The position numbers were made by a program, and so were the translations under genes. Source: Ciceribacter lividus (GTDB lineage: Bacteria; Pseudomonadota; Alphaproteobacteria; Rhizobiales; Rhizobiaceae). Taken from it: 64,000 nucleotides of DNA. The notes beneath the pieces were generated by a model that saw only the letters and a program-made list of their open reading frames with translations, did not search any database and was not told where the DNA came from. The stretch lies in contig NZ_QPIX01000016.1 of the NCBI RefSeq assembly GCF_003337715.1, positions 28,812 to 92,811 on the forward strand. The letters run 5' to 3'. This document shows, piece after piece, positions 29,759 through 40,788 of this stretch. The first letter of the stretch is position 1, and every line of letters starts with the position of its first letter.

Positions 29759-30121
29759 TCAGGCGCTCGGCTGCGGCCGGCTGAGGACGAAGGCTGCGCA
29801 GGCGAGGAGAATGACGCCGATCGTAAGCTTCAGCCAGACCATAGGCGGCCCGGCGAAGAGCACGATGCCGTAGCTGACGGCCATCAGGCTGACTGATGCG
29901 ATCTTCGCCGGCCGCGAGATCGCGCCCTGCCGCCGCCAGTCGAGCAGCGGCTTGCCGTAGCGGGGATGGTCGAGCAGCCATTGCTCGAAGCGAGGAGAGG
30001 AACGGGCAAAGAGCGCCGCAGGCAGGATCATGAAGGGCGTGGTGGGCAGCACCGGCAGGAAGATGCCGACGATGCCGACCGCGACCATGATCCAGCCGAA
30101 GCCCAGGAGGACGATGCGCAT
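29759..30121 (-). CDS. DUF454 family inner-membrane protein (YbaN-like)
   Basis: 120-residue membrane protein with three or four hydrophobic helices. The conserved core is LPVLPTTPFMILPAALFARSS, which is the DUF454/YbaN signature, followed by HPRYGKPLLDWRRQGAI. The start at 30121 has GAGGAAA seven bases upstream. Function of the family is not known. It is convergent with dgoA and probably co-directional with, but not clearly in one operon with, the small gene to its right. Confidence 0.86.
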   Translation of the reverse strand: MRIVLLGFGWIMVAVGIVGIFLPVLPTTPFMILPAALFARSSPRFEQWLLDHPRYGKPLLDWRRQGAISRPAKIASVSLMAVSYGIVLFAGPPMVWLKLTIGVILLACAAFVLSRPQPSA

Positions 30122-30193
30122 AGGTTTTCCTCGACGTGTTGCCCGCACTATGTAGGCAACGCGCTTTCCGGGTCAAATACCCGGAAGCCTCTC

Positions 30194-30421
30194 TCAGCCG
30201 TCCTTCCCCTTGTCCTTTTCCGCTCCGCCGCCGAGATCCTTCATCGGCGGCATGTCCCGCTCGGCATTGAAGACGTTCGGCATCAGGAATTCCGTCGGGC
30301 GCTCGCTGCCGGAATGGTAGACTGCCGCCTTACCGCCGTAACGCAGGATGCCGAGGCGCGCCAGCACCTTGAGCACCCCGTCGAACCAGCCTGCAGCCTG
30401 GGTGTTTTCGGATTTCGCCAT
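30194..30421 (-). CDS. Small conserved hypothetical protein
   Basis: 75-residue soluble protein, no recognised domain. The sequence begins MAKSENTQAAGWFDGVLKVL, has a mid-section RYGGKAAVYHSGSERPTEFL and ends in a charged Lys/Asp/Gly tail. It is taken as real because GGAGG precedes two tandem ATG codons (30424 and 30421) at good spacing and because the antisense and alternative frames in this stretch have no such signal. I do not recognise its function. Confidence 0.65.
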   Translation of the reverse strand: MAKSENTQAAGWFDGVLKVLARLGILRYGGKAAVYHSGSERPTEFLMPNVFNAERDMPPMKDLGGGAEKDKGKDG

Positions 30422-30705
30422 CATCGTACCTCCAGGAAAGGAGAATGTGCGGCCTTTGCCGCGCAAGGACAGGTTGCGCCCGCCGCAACGGCTGCGCAAG
30501 GGAAAACGCACGTGTGGAACGTGGAAACGCCGCGGCAAAATGCCTGCACGGCTGGTCCGGCAGAGGACAACGTGGAACGGAGCGCCGGAGATTTGCGTTC
30601 CGTCAGAAGCGCAACCGAAACCTGTGGCAGGAAAATCTCGGAGGCGTATAGTTGGCGTTGTTGAAGGCGCCGTCGTGAACCAACAAGTATTGCGGGAGAC
30701 ACACT

Positions 30706-31146
30706 ATGGCACGTGAGCCAGTAGAAGCCGCCGATCTGCCTGAACTTTCGATATCTCCGGAAAAGGTCTGTTTCATCGTCGTCAAGGTACGGGAATTCGA
30801 CGCCAAGGATGAGCAGACGATCCCGGATTCCGGCTCAAATCCGTCGGACGATCACATGTACTCGGTGCTCGAGGACAATCCCGACGACCCGGTCGTCGAG
30901 GAGATCACCTCGCTGATCGACGACATGAACGTCGACGAGCAGGTCGACCTCGTGGCGCTTGCCTGGCTCGGGCGCGGCGACGGCACGATCGCCGAATGGG
31001 CGGATATCCGTGCCGAGGCGGCCCGGGCGCACAACAACAAGACGGCCGAATACCTGCTCGGTCTGCCGCTCCTCGCCGACTATCTGGAAGAAGCGCTCTC
31101 GCAGTTCGATATGTCCTGCGCCGATTTCGAACTCGGCCGCCTCTGA
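30706..31146 (+). CDS. DUF3775 domain protein
   Basis: 146-residue acidic cytoplasmic protein. The visible pattern is an N-terminal ELSISPEKVCFIVVKVREFD, an Asp/Glu-rich centre, a helix with VALAWLGRG and IAEWADIRAEA, and a helical end with LLGLPLLADYLEEAL, matching DUF3775. The function is unknown; relatives occur widely in alphaproteobacteria. It has its own 280-base upstream region (30425-30705), in which I see no other gene, and shares a bidirectional terminator with the convergent HPF-like gene. Confidence 0.82.
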   Translation: MAREPVEAADLPELSISPEKVCFIVVKVREFDAKDEQTIPDSGSNPSDDHMYSVLEDNPDDPVVEEITSLIDDMNVDEQVDLVALAWLGRGDGTIAEWADIRAEAARAHNNKTAEYLLGLPLLADYLEEALSQFDMSCADFELGRL

Positions 31147-31174
31147 GCGGGCCGGGCGACGCCTGAGCAGCAAA

Positions 31175-31205
31175 AGGCGGGCGCCGTCAGCGCCCGCCTG
31201 TTTTC
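31175..31205. terminator. Bidirectional intrinsic terminator
   Basis: Perfect 10-base stem AGGCGGGCGC (31175-31184) and GCGCCCGCCT (31190-31199), 5-base loop. On the plus strand it is followed by GTTTT and on the minus strand by TTTGC, so it can end both the DUF3775 transcript and the convergent HPF-cold-shock transcript. Confidence 0.88.
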
Positions 31206-31213
31206 GGCTTTCT

Positions 31214-31762
31214 TCAGTCGGGAGTGACGGCAGAGGCATACGGCCCCTTCTCGCCGTCATGTTCGGCAAACCGCACCTTGGTGCCTTCGCTGAGCGCGCC
31301 CCAATTTTCGGTCGTCATGCTCTCGCGCCGGAAGAAATATTCGCGCCCGTCCGCACCGAGGATGAAGCCGAAGCCCTCCTCGGGGACAAGGCGGGTGATG
31401 CTCCCCTTCAGGGCCGCCGGATGCGCCTTCACGCGGTACGAGCTCATCTTGCGCACGACATCCTCGAGCTGGCGTTGTGCGGCATCGAAGCTGTCGCGGA
31501 TCGCGACGAGAACGTCTTCATGGGCGTGGTTCTCCTCCGCCTCGCGCCCGACGACGATCTCCCGGCCGGGCACGTTGATGTTGACCCGGACGTGATAGAT
31601 CTTGCCTTTCTGACTGTGTTTGTGCGGAGCCTCGATCACGACACTGCAGGACGTGATGTGATCGTGAAAGCGCGAAAGGCGCTCGATCCGTTCATGCACG
31701 GCAGCTTCGACCGCTTCCGAATGATCCATGCCTCGGAACGTGACGCGGGGTGTGACTTCCAT
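31214..31762 (-). CDS. HPF/RaiA ribosome-associated domain fused to a cold-shock domain
   Basis: 182-residue protein. Residues 1-105 match the HPF/RaiA (ribosome hibernation) domain, with a beta-alpha-beta pattern and VRVNINVPGREIVVGRE. Residues 118-180 match a cold-shock OB-fold: KGSITRLVPEEGFGFIL contains the RNP1-like GFGFI, and GREYFFRRES stands where RNP2 lies. It would bind stalled ribosomes and RNA under stress. The fusion replaces the usual long-form C-terminal dimerisation domain. The start at 31762 has GGAG seven bases upstream. It is minus strand next to a gene with a FixK/FNR-like box upstream, suggesting stationary or low-oxygen expression (inference). Confidence 0.87.
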   Translation of the reverse strand: MEVTPRVTFRGMDHSEAVEAAVHERIERLSRFHDHITSCSVVIEAPHKHSQKGKIYHVRVNINVPGREIVVGREAEENHAHEDVLVAIRDSFDAAQRQLEDVVRKMSSYRVKAHPAALKGSITRLVPEEGFGFILGADGREYFFRRESMTTENWGALSEGTKVRFAEHDGEKGPYASAVTPD

Positions 31763-31860
31763 AACTGTTCTCCAGATGCTCTTGCCGGGTACGATGGCGG
31801 CAGGACCGCGACAGGCTGAGGTCACCCCGGCAGATGACCGGCCCCGACGGACGGACCCCG

Positions 31861-32115
31861 TCACGGGCTGCGTCCGGCCTCCCATTCATCCTGTTCTTCT
31901 TCGGCGAGAAGCACATCCAGGATCTTTGCTGCCGCGCTCTCGGGCGGCAGATGCCTTTCGGGCGTCGTCTCGTCATCGCCCATCGACCATGCCATGGCCT
32001 CTTCGAGCGCTGCGATGTCACCGCCGCAGGCGAGTATCTCGGTAATTTTCCAATCGGGGAGGTGGCCGCAGATGCGGCGGACGTCGCTACTGGTGAGCTG
32101 TGATTGTGACACCAT
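31861..32115 (-). CDS. Small conserved hypothetical protein, upstream of the HPF-like gene
   Basis: 84-residue acidic protein (MVSQSQLTSSDVRRICGHLP at the N-terminus, then DWKITEILACGGDIAALEEA and a Glu/Asp-rich tail). No motif I recognise. AAAGGA lies eight bases before the ATG at 32115, and a FixK/FNR-like box is centred about 68 bases upstream of the start, a normal spacing for activation. It probably forms one transcription unit with the HPF-cold-shock gene about 100 bases further on. Confidence 0.68.
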   Translation of the reverse strand: MVSQSQLTSSDVRRICGHLPDWKITEILACGGDIAALEEAMAWSMGDDETTPERHLPPESAAAKILDVLLAEEEQDEWEAGRSP

Positions 32116-32176
32116 GTCGGCATTCCTTTCTCAACCACGTTGACTAGAATGGAAGCGCCGTTTGCGCATCAATGTA

Positions 32177-32190
32177 TTGATCAAGGTCAA
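32177..32190. promoter_or_regulatory. FixK/FNR-type binding site
   Basis: TTGATCAAGGTCAA has the TTGAT-N4-RTCAA form of rhizobial FixK/FnrN sites, with one deviation from perfect symmetry. It lies in the 151-base gap between the minus-strand small gene (start 32115) and the plus-strand CapA-like gene (start 32267), about 62 and 77 bases from the two start codons, so it could serve either or both. Binding is inferred from the sequence match. Confidence 0.6.
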
Positions 32191-32266
32191 GTCGACCCCC
32201 GTCAATATCTGCGTGAATTCTAAAATTACCGCTTTGCAGGGCGGCAGTCCACACGGGAACCAGATC

Positions 32267-33358
32267 ATGAGGCTTTTCCTCTGCGGTGACCTGATGACCG
32301 GGCGCGGGATCGACCAGATCATGTCGCGCCATTGCGACCCCGAGATCCACGAGCCCTATATGCGCTCGGCGCTCGGCTATGTCGGGCTCGCCGAGCAGCG
32401 ATCGGGAACGATCCCGCGATCCGTCCCGCCCGACTATGTCTGGGGCGACGCGCTTGCAGATATCGACGTGCGAAAGCCCGACCTCCGCATCGTCAATCTC
32501 GAGACCAGCATCACTGACCGCGGCAGCCCGGAACCGAAGGGCATCAATTACCGCATGCATCCCGCCAACGTCGCCTGTCTCGCCGCGACCCGCATCGACT
32601 GCTGCGTGCTCGCCAACAACCACATCGGCGACTGGGGAACGGTGGGAGTGACGGACACGCTGGACAGCCTGCAGAAGGCAAAGGTTGCGATCGCAGGCGC
32701 CGGCGTCGATGACGACGCCGCCAGACGGCCGGCCATCTTCGATCGTGGCCGCGACGGCAGACTGCTCGTCTTCGCCTATGCCCTGCCGTCGAGCGGCACA
32801 CCTCTTGCTTGGGCGGCAGGAAGGCACCGCCCCGGCATCAATCTGCTGAACAGCCCCGACCGGGAAAGCGCCGGACAGGTCGCCCGGGACATCGCCGCCT
32901 GGCGAAAGCCGGGCGACACCGTTCTGCTCTCGCTCCACTGGGGTCCCAACTGGGGCTACGGCATAGCGGAAGCGCATCGCTCCTTCGCCCACCAGGTCAT
33001 CGAGGAGGCCGAAGTCGACATCCTCCATGGACACTCGTCGCACCATCCGATCGCTATCGAAGTCCACCGTGGACGACCGATCCTCTATGGCTGCGGCGAT
33101 TTCATCAACGACTACGAAGGCATCGGCGGTAACGAGGAATACCGCCCGGACCTCATGCTCGGCTATGTGCTGGACTACGACACGGCGCACGGGCTGCGCG
33201 CACTGGAAGCCCTGCCCTATCGCCTGCGGAAATTTCGGCTCGAACGTCCGCCGGCCACAGACGTCGAGTGGCTGGCAGCGCGACTCGATCGGGAATGCGC
33301 ACGTTTCGGGCACCGCGTCGAAACAACCGGCCGGGGCTCGCTTGCGCTCCTTCGATGA
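32267..33358 (+). CDS. CapA family protein (calcineurin-like, poly-gamma-glutamate-type)
   Basis: 363-residue protein with the PGA_cap/CapA metallophosphatase-like fold. Metal-ligand motifs are readable: CGDLMTGRG at the N-terminus, NLETSIT, LANNHIGDWG, LSLHWGPNWG and HGHSSHHP, then an FINDYEG segment. Secreted CapA/PgsA proteins act in capsule polymer synthesis; this one has no signal peptide from the start used here, so it is probably cytoplasmic and its reaction is unknown. The start at 32267 is chosen for the family N-terminus; the longer frame reaches into the FixK/FNR-like site. It is convergent with glgP, 11 bases away. Confidence 0.86.
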   Translation: MRLFLCGDLMTGRGIDQIMSRHCDPEIHEPYMRSALGYVGLAEQRSGTIPRSVPPDYVWGDALADIDVRKPDLRIVNLETSITDRGSPEPKGINYRMHPANVACLAATRIDCCVLANNHIGDWGTVGVTDTLDSLQKAKVAIAGAGVDDDAARRPAIFDRGRDGRLLVFAYALPSSGTPLAWAAGRHRPGINLLNSPDRESAGQVARDIAAWRKPGDTVLLSLHWGPNWGYGIAEAHRSFAHQVIEEAEVDILHGHSSHHPIAIEVHRGRPILYGCGDFINDYEGIGGNEEYRPDLMLGYVLDYDTAHGLRALEALPYRLRKFRLERPPATDVEWLAARLDRECARFGHRVETTGRGSLALLR

Positions 33359-33369
33359 CCGGGCGCGCC

Positions 33370-35883
33370 TCAGCGCTGCCAGAGGATCTCGCTGGCCTCG
33401 AGAGGTACGGCGAGGTCCGGATGGAAGGGGATGATCCGCGCCGTAAAGTCGGAAACCGGCCGGTCCGCGGGGGCACGGACCGAATATAGGTTCCATCCGC
33501 CTGAGGTCGCGCTCGGCGGCGCGCGCTCCATCACCGCCTTGAAGGTGGGCGATGTTCCTACGGCGTCAGCATAGAGTTCGACCCGGACGGACTCGACTAG
33601 AAGGTCGCCGAGATAGATCTCGACGGAGAAGACATGCTCGCCATCGGCTGTCGTCGAGCGGACCTCGCCGAAATGGACGTGCGGCCAGGATCGGCTGATT
33701 TGCGCCTTCCATTGGCAAAGCGCGTGCGCAACCTCGCCGCCTTTCGCCGTTCGTGCCGCATGGGCCCGCACGCCGGGCAGGTAGAAGTCCTCGGTATATT
33801 CCCGCACGGCCCGGTTGGCCGAAAAGCGTGGCGTGAGCCTCGCCATGCTTTCGCGGATACGCTCGACCCAGCGCAGCGGAACGCCGGAGGCATCGCGCCC
33901 GTAGAATTCCGGAACGATGTCGCGTTCGAGGTGATCGTAGAGTTCCGCCGCCTCCCGCCGGTCGAGGTCGATGATGTCGTCATGTTCGTGACCGTCGCCG
34001 ATCGCCCAGCCGACATCGGGGGCGAAGGCCTCGGCCCACCAGCCGTCGATCTCCGAAAGATTGAGGCCGCCGTTGACGAGAACCTTCATTCCGCTCGTAC
34101 CGCTCGCTTCCCAGGGACGACGGGGCGTGTTGATCCAGACATCCACCCCCTGGACCAGTTGCTGGGCGAGCTGCATGTTGTAGTCACGAAGGAAGACGAC
34201 CCTGGAACGGACATCCTCCCGTTTGGTGAAATCGGTCCACAGCTTGATCAGTGCCTGGCTGGCGATGTCCCGTGGATGCGCCTTGCCGGCGACGATGAGC
34301 TGGACAGGGCGCTGCCTGTCGGTGAGAAGGCGGACAAGGCGTTCGGGATCAAAGAGCAGCAGGTCCGGGCGCTTGTAGGTCGCAAACCGCCGCGCGAAGC
34401 CGAGGGTGAGTGCGTCCGAGTCGAAGATCGCGCGCACTGCATCGATCTCGCTCTCCGGCGCACCGTCCTCGGCAAGCTGCCGGGCACAGCGGTTGCGGAC
34501 CTGTTCGACGAGCTGCCTGCGGCCGTCCGTCCTCATCTGCCAGATTCGTGCCGGCGGAACATCTCGTATGACCGCCTCGTGGCCGGTGAGATCACCCCGC
34601 CAGCGATCCTTGCCGACGACTTCGGTCCAGAACGTATCGGCCGCCGCCGAGTCCCAGGTCGGGACATGGACACCGTTCGTCACATGGCCGACCGGAACTT
34701 CGGTCAGCGGCCAACGGGGAAACAGGGGCCTGAAGACCGACTTGCTCACCTGTTCGTGGGGGGCACTGACCCCGGTCACGGCACCGCTCGCGCGGACTGC
34801 AAGGTAGGCCATGTTGAACGGTTCGGAGACATCCCGGGGATCGCTTCGGCCAAGCGCGAGAAACTCCTCCGTCGAAATTCCGAGTTCCTTTTCGGCATAG
34901 CGACGGAAGAACCGGGCAATCATATCGGGAGGAAATCGGTCGACACCTTCGGTGACGGCCGTATGGGTGGTGAAGAGGTTGCCGGCGCGCGTGGCAAGCA
35001 GCGCCTCGGCGAAGGGAACACCATGGTCCTGCATGAAGAAGCGAGCCCTCTCCAGAGTCGCAAAGGCGACGTGCCCCTCGTTGAGATGACAAATCTCGGG
35101 GTTGAGACCGATCGCCCTCAAGAGCCGCCACCCGCCGATGCCGAGGACCATTTCCTGCTTTAGACGCGTTTCCGGTCCGTCGCCGTAGAGCTCGCTGGTA
35201 ATGCATCGGTAGGCCGGCGGGTTGGCTGGATCATTGAGGTCTAGCAGGAAGAGTTTGGTTCGCCCGACCTGCACCTCCCAGGTTCGCACCCAGAGCCTGT
35301 AGCCGGGCAGTTCCAGCTCCAGCCGCAGCCACTCGCCGCTCGGCTCGCGCAGCGGCCTGAGCGGCAGCTGGTCCGGCTCGTTGACCGGATAGAGCGCCTC
35401 CTGCCGGCCGTCCGGCGTGATCGACTGGCGGAAGTATCCTCGGGCGTAGAGAAGTCCCACCCCGACCACCGGCACGCCGAGATCGCTCGCCGCCTTCAAC
35501 TGGTCCCCGGCAACGTTTCCAAGCCCACCGGAATAGAGCGGCAGCGCCTCGTCGAGCATGAACTCGGCGCTGAAATAGGCGACGGTACGCAGGCCACTGT
35601 CCGGATGGGCCTCCTGAAACCACCCCGGCGCCAGCCGCAGCCGGCGCGATTCCGCAAGCTGAGTGTCGAGATTGGCCGAGAACTCCGGATCGGCCAGGAG
35701 TGCGCGGATCCGGTCGCGCGAGACCGTGCGCAGGATCGTCCATGGATTGCGGGTAAGTGCCCACATCTCGGCGTCGAGCGCCCGCCAGATCGTGTCGGTC
35801 GCGTGGCTCCACGACCACCTGACATCGAGAGCGAGCTCGCGCAGGGCATCGAATGCTTCCTTGAATTCCGTCTGGTTGTGCAC
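33370..35883 (-). CDS. glgP: Alpha-glucan phosphorylase
   Basis: 837-residue PLP enzyme that releases glucose 1-phosphate from glycogen or maltodextrins in the cytoplasm. It belongs to the phosphorylase branch with an N-terminal DUF3417-type domain (residues about 10-120), seen in bacteria and archaea. Active-site blocks are FSAEFMLDEALPLYSGGLG, HLNEGHVAF, TTHTAVTEGVDRF, RRFATYKRPDL and EASGTSGMKVLVNGG, where Lys600 carries PLP. The start is GTG at 35883: GGAGG lies five bases upstream, and the longer open frame has no ribosome-binding site. No other glycogen gene is adjacent, so it is a stand-alone copy. Confidence 0.91.
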   Translation of the reverse strand: MHNQTEFKEAFDALRELALDVRWSWSHATDTIWRALDAEMWALTRNPWTILRTVSRDRIRALLADPEFSANLDTQLAESRRLRLAPGWFQEAHPDSGLRTVAYFSAEFMLDEALPLYSGGLGNVAGDQLKAASDLGVPVVGVGLLYARGYFRQSITPDGRQEALYPVNEPDQLPLRPLREPSGEWLRLELELPGYRLWVRTWEVQVGRTKLFLLDLNDPANPPAYRCITSELYGDGPETRLKQEMVLGIGGWRLLRAIGLNPEICHLNEGHVAFATLERARFFMQDHGVPFAEALLATRAGNLFTTHTAVTEGVDRFPPDMIARFFRRYAEKELGISTEEFLALGRSDPRDVSEPFNMAYLAVRASGAVTGVSAPHEQVSKSVFRPLFPRWPLTEVPVGHVTNGVHVPTWDSAAADTFWTEVVGKDRWRGDLTGHEAVIRDVPPARIWQMRTDGRRQLVEQVRNRCARQLAEDGAPESEIDAVRAIFDSDALTLGFARRFATYKRPDLLLFDPERLVRLLTDRQRPVQLIVAGKAHPRDIASQALIKLWTDFTKREDVRSRVVFLRDYNMQLAQQLVQGVDVWINTPRRPWEASGTSGMKVLVNGGLNLSEIDGWWAEAFAPDVGWAIGDGHEHDDIIDLDRREAAELYDHLERDIVPEFYGRDASGVPLRWVERIRESMARLTPRFSANRAVREYTEDFYLPGVRAHAARTAKGGEVAHALCQWKAQISRSWPHVHFGEVRSTTADGEHVFSVEIYLGDLLVESVRVELYADAVGTSPTFKAVMERAPPSATSGGWNLYSVRAPADRPVSDFTARIIPFHPDLAVPLEASEILWQR

Positions 35884-36075
35884 CCTTCCCTCCACTTCCC
35901 CCGTGAAGGCGACATGTCGATCGCCGCTTCGGCAAGGTCGATCGCCCGCGGGATTGTAGCAGCATTCTCGAATTCGGCTATCCCGTTGGAGTTTAAGGTA
36001 ATCGCAGAGCATTCAAGCTTGGTCGGAGCTTGCCGATTGACAATGCCCGGCAAGCAGCCTTAGCATTCGCCCATT
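35884..36075. other. Gap upstream of glgP and the thi riboswitch
   Basis: Intergenic stretch between the divergent glgP start and the riboswitch; with the riboswitch and leader the gene-free region is 413 bases. It must hold the glgP promoter (minus) and the thiC promoter (plus). I see no FixK/FNR-like box, strong palindrome or credible small gene in it. Confidence 0.5.
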
Positions 36076-38129
<2,054 letters not shown>

Positions 38130-38130
38130 G

Positions 38131-39126
38131 ATGACGGTTCTGATCAAGGGGGCCGGCGTTGCCGGCCTCACCGCCGCCCTCGAGCTTACCCGCCGTCGCA
38201 TCGCCGTGGAGGTGATGGATGCGGCCGAGACGGTCGGCACGGGTGCCTCCAACTATGCCGGCGGCATGCTCGCCCCCTACTGCGAACGCGAGGCGGCCGA
38301 GGAAGCGGTCCTGACCCTCGGCCTTTCCTCCGCCGACTGGTGGGCGGAGGCCGTCCCCGGCGAAGTCTCCCGCAAGGGCACGCTGGTCATCGCCGCCGGC
38401 CGCGACAGCGTCGAGCTCGACCGCTTCGCCTCCCGCACGCGGGGATACGAATGGGTCGGCGGAAACACGATCGGTGAGCTCGAACCGGATCTCGCCGGCC
38501 GCTTCGATCGCGCGCTGTTCTTCCCCGAAGAAGCCCATCTCGACCCGCGCAAGGCGATGGCCGGGCTCTATAAGACACTGGTCGAAAAGGGCGTGCGCTT
38601 CCACCTCGGCAGCACCGAACCGCCAGCGGACACGGCCTTCTCGGCGGTCGTTGAATGCACCGGCGCAGCCGCAATCGACACCACGCCCGGCCTTCGCGGC
38701 GTGCGCGGCGAGATGCTCTTCCTCGAAACCGCCGAGATCTCCTTCTCGCGACCTATCCGCCTGCTTCATCCCCGCCACCCGCTCTACATCGTCCCGCGCG
38801 AGGACCATCGTTTCATGGTCGGGGCGACGATGATTGAGACGGACGACGACGGTCCGATCACGGCGCGCTCGGTAATGGAATTCCTGAATGCCGCCTACGC
38901 CGTACACCCCGCCTTCGGCGAGGCCCGGCTCGTCGAGACCGGCGTCGGCGTCCGCCCGGCCTTCGCCGACAACCTGCCGCAAGTCCTCGAGCAAGAGGAC
39001 GGCTTCTCGATCGCCGGCATGCACCGCCACGGTTTCCTGCTCGCCCCCGCGATGGCGCAGCAACTGGCGGACCGGATTTGTGCCGGCGGACATGAACAGC
39101 TCTACGCACAGGGAGCTCTGCAATGA
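38131..39126 (+). CDS. thiO: Glycine oxidase ThiO
   Basis: 331-residue FAD oxidase that converts glycine to the imine (dehydroglycine) for thiazole formation. N-terminal FAD motif VLIKGAGVAGLTAALEL and the DAO-family C-terminal segment GVGVRPAFADNLPQ are present. The start at 38131 has GGGAGAGTG immediately upstream and follows the thiC stop by one base. Its stop overlaps thiS by ATGA. Confidence 0.94.
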   Translation: MTVLIKGAGVAGLTAALELTRRRIAVEVMDAAETVGTGASNYAGGMLAPYCEREAAEEAVLTLGLSSADWWAEAVPGEVSRKGTLVIAAGRDSVELDRFASRTRGYEWVGGNTIGELEPDLAGRFDRALFFPEEAHLDPRKAMAGLYKTLVEKGVRFHLGSTEPPADTAFSAVVECTGAAAIDTTPGLRGVRGEMLFLETAEISFSRPIRLLHPRHPLYIVPREDHRFMVGATMIETDDDGPITARSVMEFLNAAYAVHPAFGEARLVETGVGVRPAFADNLPQVLEQEDGFSIAGMHRHGFLLAPAMAQQLADRICAGGHEQLYAQGALQ

Positions 39127-39320
39127 CCTATATCGTGAATGGAGAAACCGTCGAAAACGCCGCCGCGACGCTCGCCGACCTCCTCACTGTCCTCGAATAC
39201 GAGGGCGAATGGCTGGCGACCGCCGTCAACGGCGAGCTCGTCCACCGTGAGGATCGTCCCGCCTGCCGGCTCTCCGACGGCGACCGGATCGAGGTCCTCT
39301 CGCCGATGCAGGGAGGCTAA
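39123..39320 (+). CDS. thiS: Sulfur carrier protein ThiS
   Basis: 65-residue ubiquitin-like sulfur carrier that ends in the required diglycine (MQGG). It carries thiocarboxylate sulfur to ThiG for the thiazole ring. It overlaps thiO by four bases and ends one base before thiG. Confidence 0.95.
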   Translation: MTYIVNGETVENAAATLADLLTVLEYEGEWLATAVNGELVHREDRPACRLSDGDRIEVLSPMQGG

Positions 39321-39321
39321 G

Positions 39322-40095
39322 ATGCTGGAACTCTACGGAACGCAGATCTCCTCCCGCCTCCTCCTCGGCACCGCGCGCTATCCTTCTCCCGCCGTCCTCG
39401 CGGAAGCCGCACGCCGCTCCGCCACGGAGATCGTCACGGTTTCGCTCAGGCGGGAGGCCGCCGGCGGCAAGACGGGCGGTGCCTTCTTCGAACTCATTCG
39501 CGGCCTCGGCGTCCGGGTACTGCCCAACACCGCCGGCTGCCACAGCGTCTCGGAAGCCGTGCTGACGGCGAAGATGGCGCGCGATCTCTTCGGCACCAGC
39601 TGGATCAAGCTCGAACTCATCGGCCACCACGACACCCTGCAGCCGGACCTCTTCCAGCTGGTCGAGGCGGCACGCATCCTCACCGCCGACGGCTTCGAGG
39701 TCTTCCCCTATACGACCGACGACCTGGTGGCGGGCGAAAGACTGCTTGCCGCCGGCTGCAAGGTCCTGATGCCGTGGTGCGCACCGATCGGCACCGCCGC
39801 CGGTCCGCAGAACGTCTCGGGACTCCGTGCGATGCGGGCGGAATTCCCGGACATCCCGCTGATCGTCGATGCCGGGATCGGTCGCCCCTCCCACGCAGCA
39901 GCAGTCATGGAACTCGGCTTCGACGCCGTCCTCCTCAACACGGCCGTTGCCGGCGCCGGCGATCCCCCGGCGATGGCCGAAGCCTTCGCGGAAGCCATCA
40001 TCGCCGGCCGAAAGGCCCATCGCGCCGGGCTTCTGGCGCCGCGCGACATGGCCGTTCCTTCGACGCCCGTCATCGGCAAGGGAGTTTTCGCATGA
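39322..40095 (+). CDS. thiG: Thiazole synthase ThiG
   Basis: 257-residue TIM-barrel enzyme that joins the dehydroglycine, ThiS sulfur and deoxyxylulose 5-phosphate into thiazole phosphate. Family blocks include [31 protein letters not shown] with the imine-forming Lys, and [20 protein letters not shown]. The start at 39322 follows GGGAGG at 39311-39316, one base after the thiS stop. Its stop overlaps thiE by ATGA. Confidence 0.96.
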   Translation: MLELYGTQISSRLLLGTARYPSPAVLAEAARRSATEIVTVSLRREAAGGKTGGAFFELIRGLGVRVLPNTAGCHSVSEAVLTAKMARDLFGTSWIKLELIGHHDTLQPDLFQLVEAARILTADGFEVFPYTTDDLVAGERLLAAGCKVLMPWCAPIGTAAGPQNVSGLRAMRAEFPDIPLIVDAGIGRPSHAAAVMELGFDAVLLNTAVAGAGDPPAMAEAFAEAIIAGRKAHRAGLLAPRDMAVPSTPVIGKGVFA

Positions 40096-40706
40096 GGCTC
40101 GATCCGTTCTACCTGATCGTCGACAGCACCGCATGGATCGAGCGCCTCGTACCCCTCGGCGTCAAGCTCGTGCAGCTGCGCATCAAGGACATGCCGGAAG
40201 CGGCTCTCCGCGACGAGATCCGCCGTACCCGCACCGTCTGCGCGGGGGCGGGCTGCCAGCTGATCGTCAACGACTACTGGCGGATCGCCATCGACGAGGG
40301 TTGCGATTTCGTGCACCTCGGACAGGAAGACCTCGCCGACGCCGATGTGGCGGCGATCCGCGCCGCCGGCATGAAGCTCGGCATCAGCACCCATGACGAG
40401 GCTGAGCTCGAAACGGCCCTTGCGGCGCAGCCGGACTATGTGGCGCTCGGCCCCGTTTACCCGACGGTACTGAAGCAGATGAAATGGGCGCCGCAGGGCC
40501 TCGACAGGCTTTCGGCGTGGCGGAAAAGGATCGGCACGCTGCCACTGGTGGCGATCGGCGGCCTCACCGTCGAGCGGCTCGAAGGCGTTTTCGCCCACGG
40601 CGCCGACAGCGCCGCCGTCGTCACGGACATTACCCGCAATCCGGACCCCGAGGCCCGGACGCGAGCGTGGATCGCGGCGACGGAGCGCCGGCGCCAACCG
40701 CTCTGA
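40092..40706 (+). CDS. thiE: Thiamine phosphate synthase
   Basis: 204-residue enzyme that couples HMP pyrophosphate to thiazole phosphate. Key motifs are VQLRIKD (QLR-x-K), [18 protein letters not shown], and [10 protein letters not shown] near the end, all in the expected order. It overlaps thiG and closes the thiCOSGE operon; a hairpin at 40718-40748 follows. Confidence 0.94.
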   Translation: MRLDPFYLIVDSTAWIERLVPLGVKLVQLRIKDMPEAALRDEIRRTRTVCAGAGCQLIVNDYWRIAIDEGCDFVHLGQEDLADADVAAIRAAGMKLGISTHDEAELETALAAQPDYVALGPVYPTVLKQMKWAPQGLDRLSAWRKRIGTLPLVAIGGLTVERLEGVFAHGADSAAVVTDITRNPDPEARTRAWIAATERRRQPL

Positions 40707-40717
40707 CGCTCACGTCC

Positions 40718-40748
40718 AGCCCCGCCGGCAAACGACCCCGGCGGGGTT
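40718..40748 (+). terminator. Possible terminator after thiE
   Basis: Stem CCCCGCCGG (40720-40728) and CCGGCGGGG (40738-40746), extended by a G-T and an A-T pair, with a 9-base loop. Only two T residues follow, so it may be weak or need Rho; it is the only strong hairpin between the convergent thiE and DUF3175 genes. Confidence 0.6.
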
Positions 40749-40788
40749 GGACCGCGTCTGCATTCCACTTGCCGGGCGTGGCGCCGGC

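Noticed and set aside
31692..32138. A 148-codon minus-strand frame overlapping the small gene at 31861-32115
   Set aside because: Different phase, basic and low-complexity translation; the 84-residue frame has a ribosome-binding site and a more protein-like composition.
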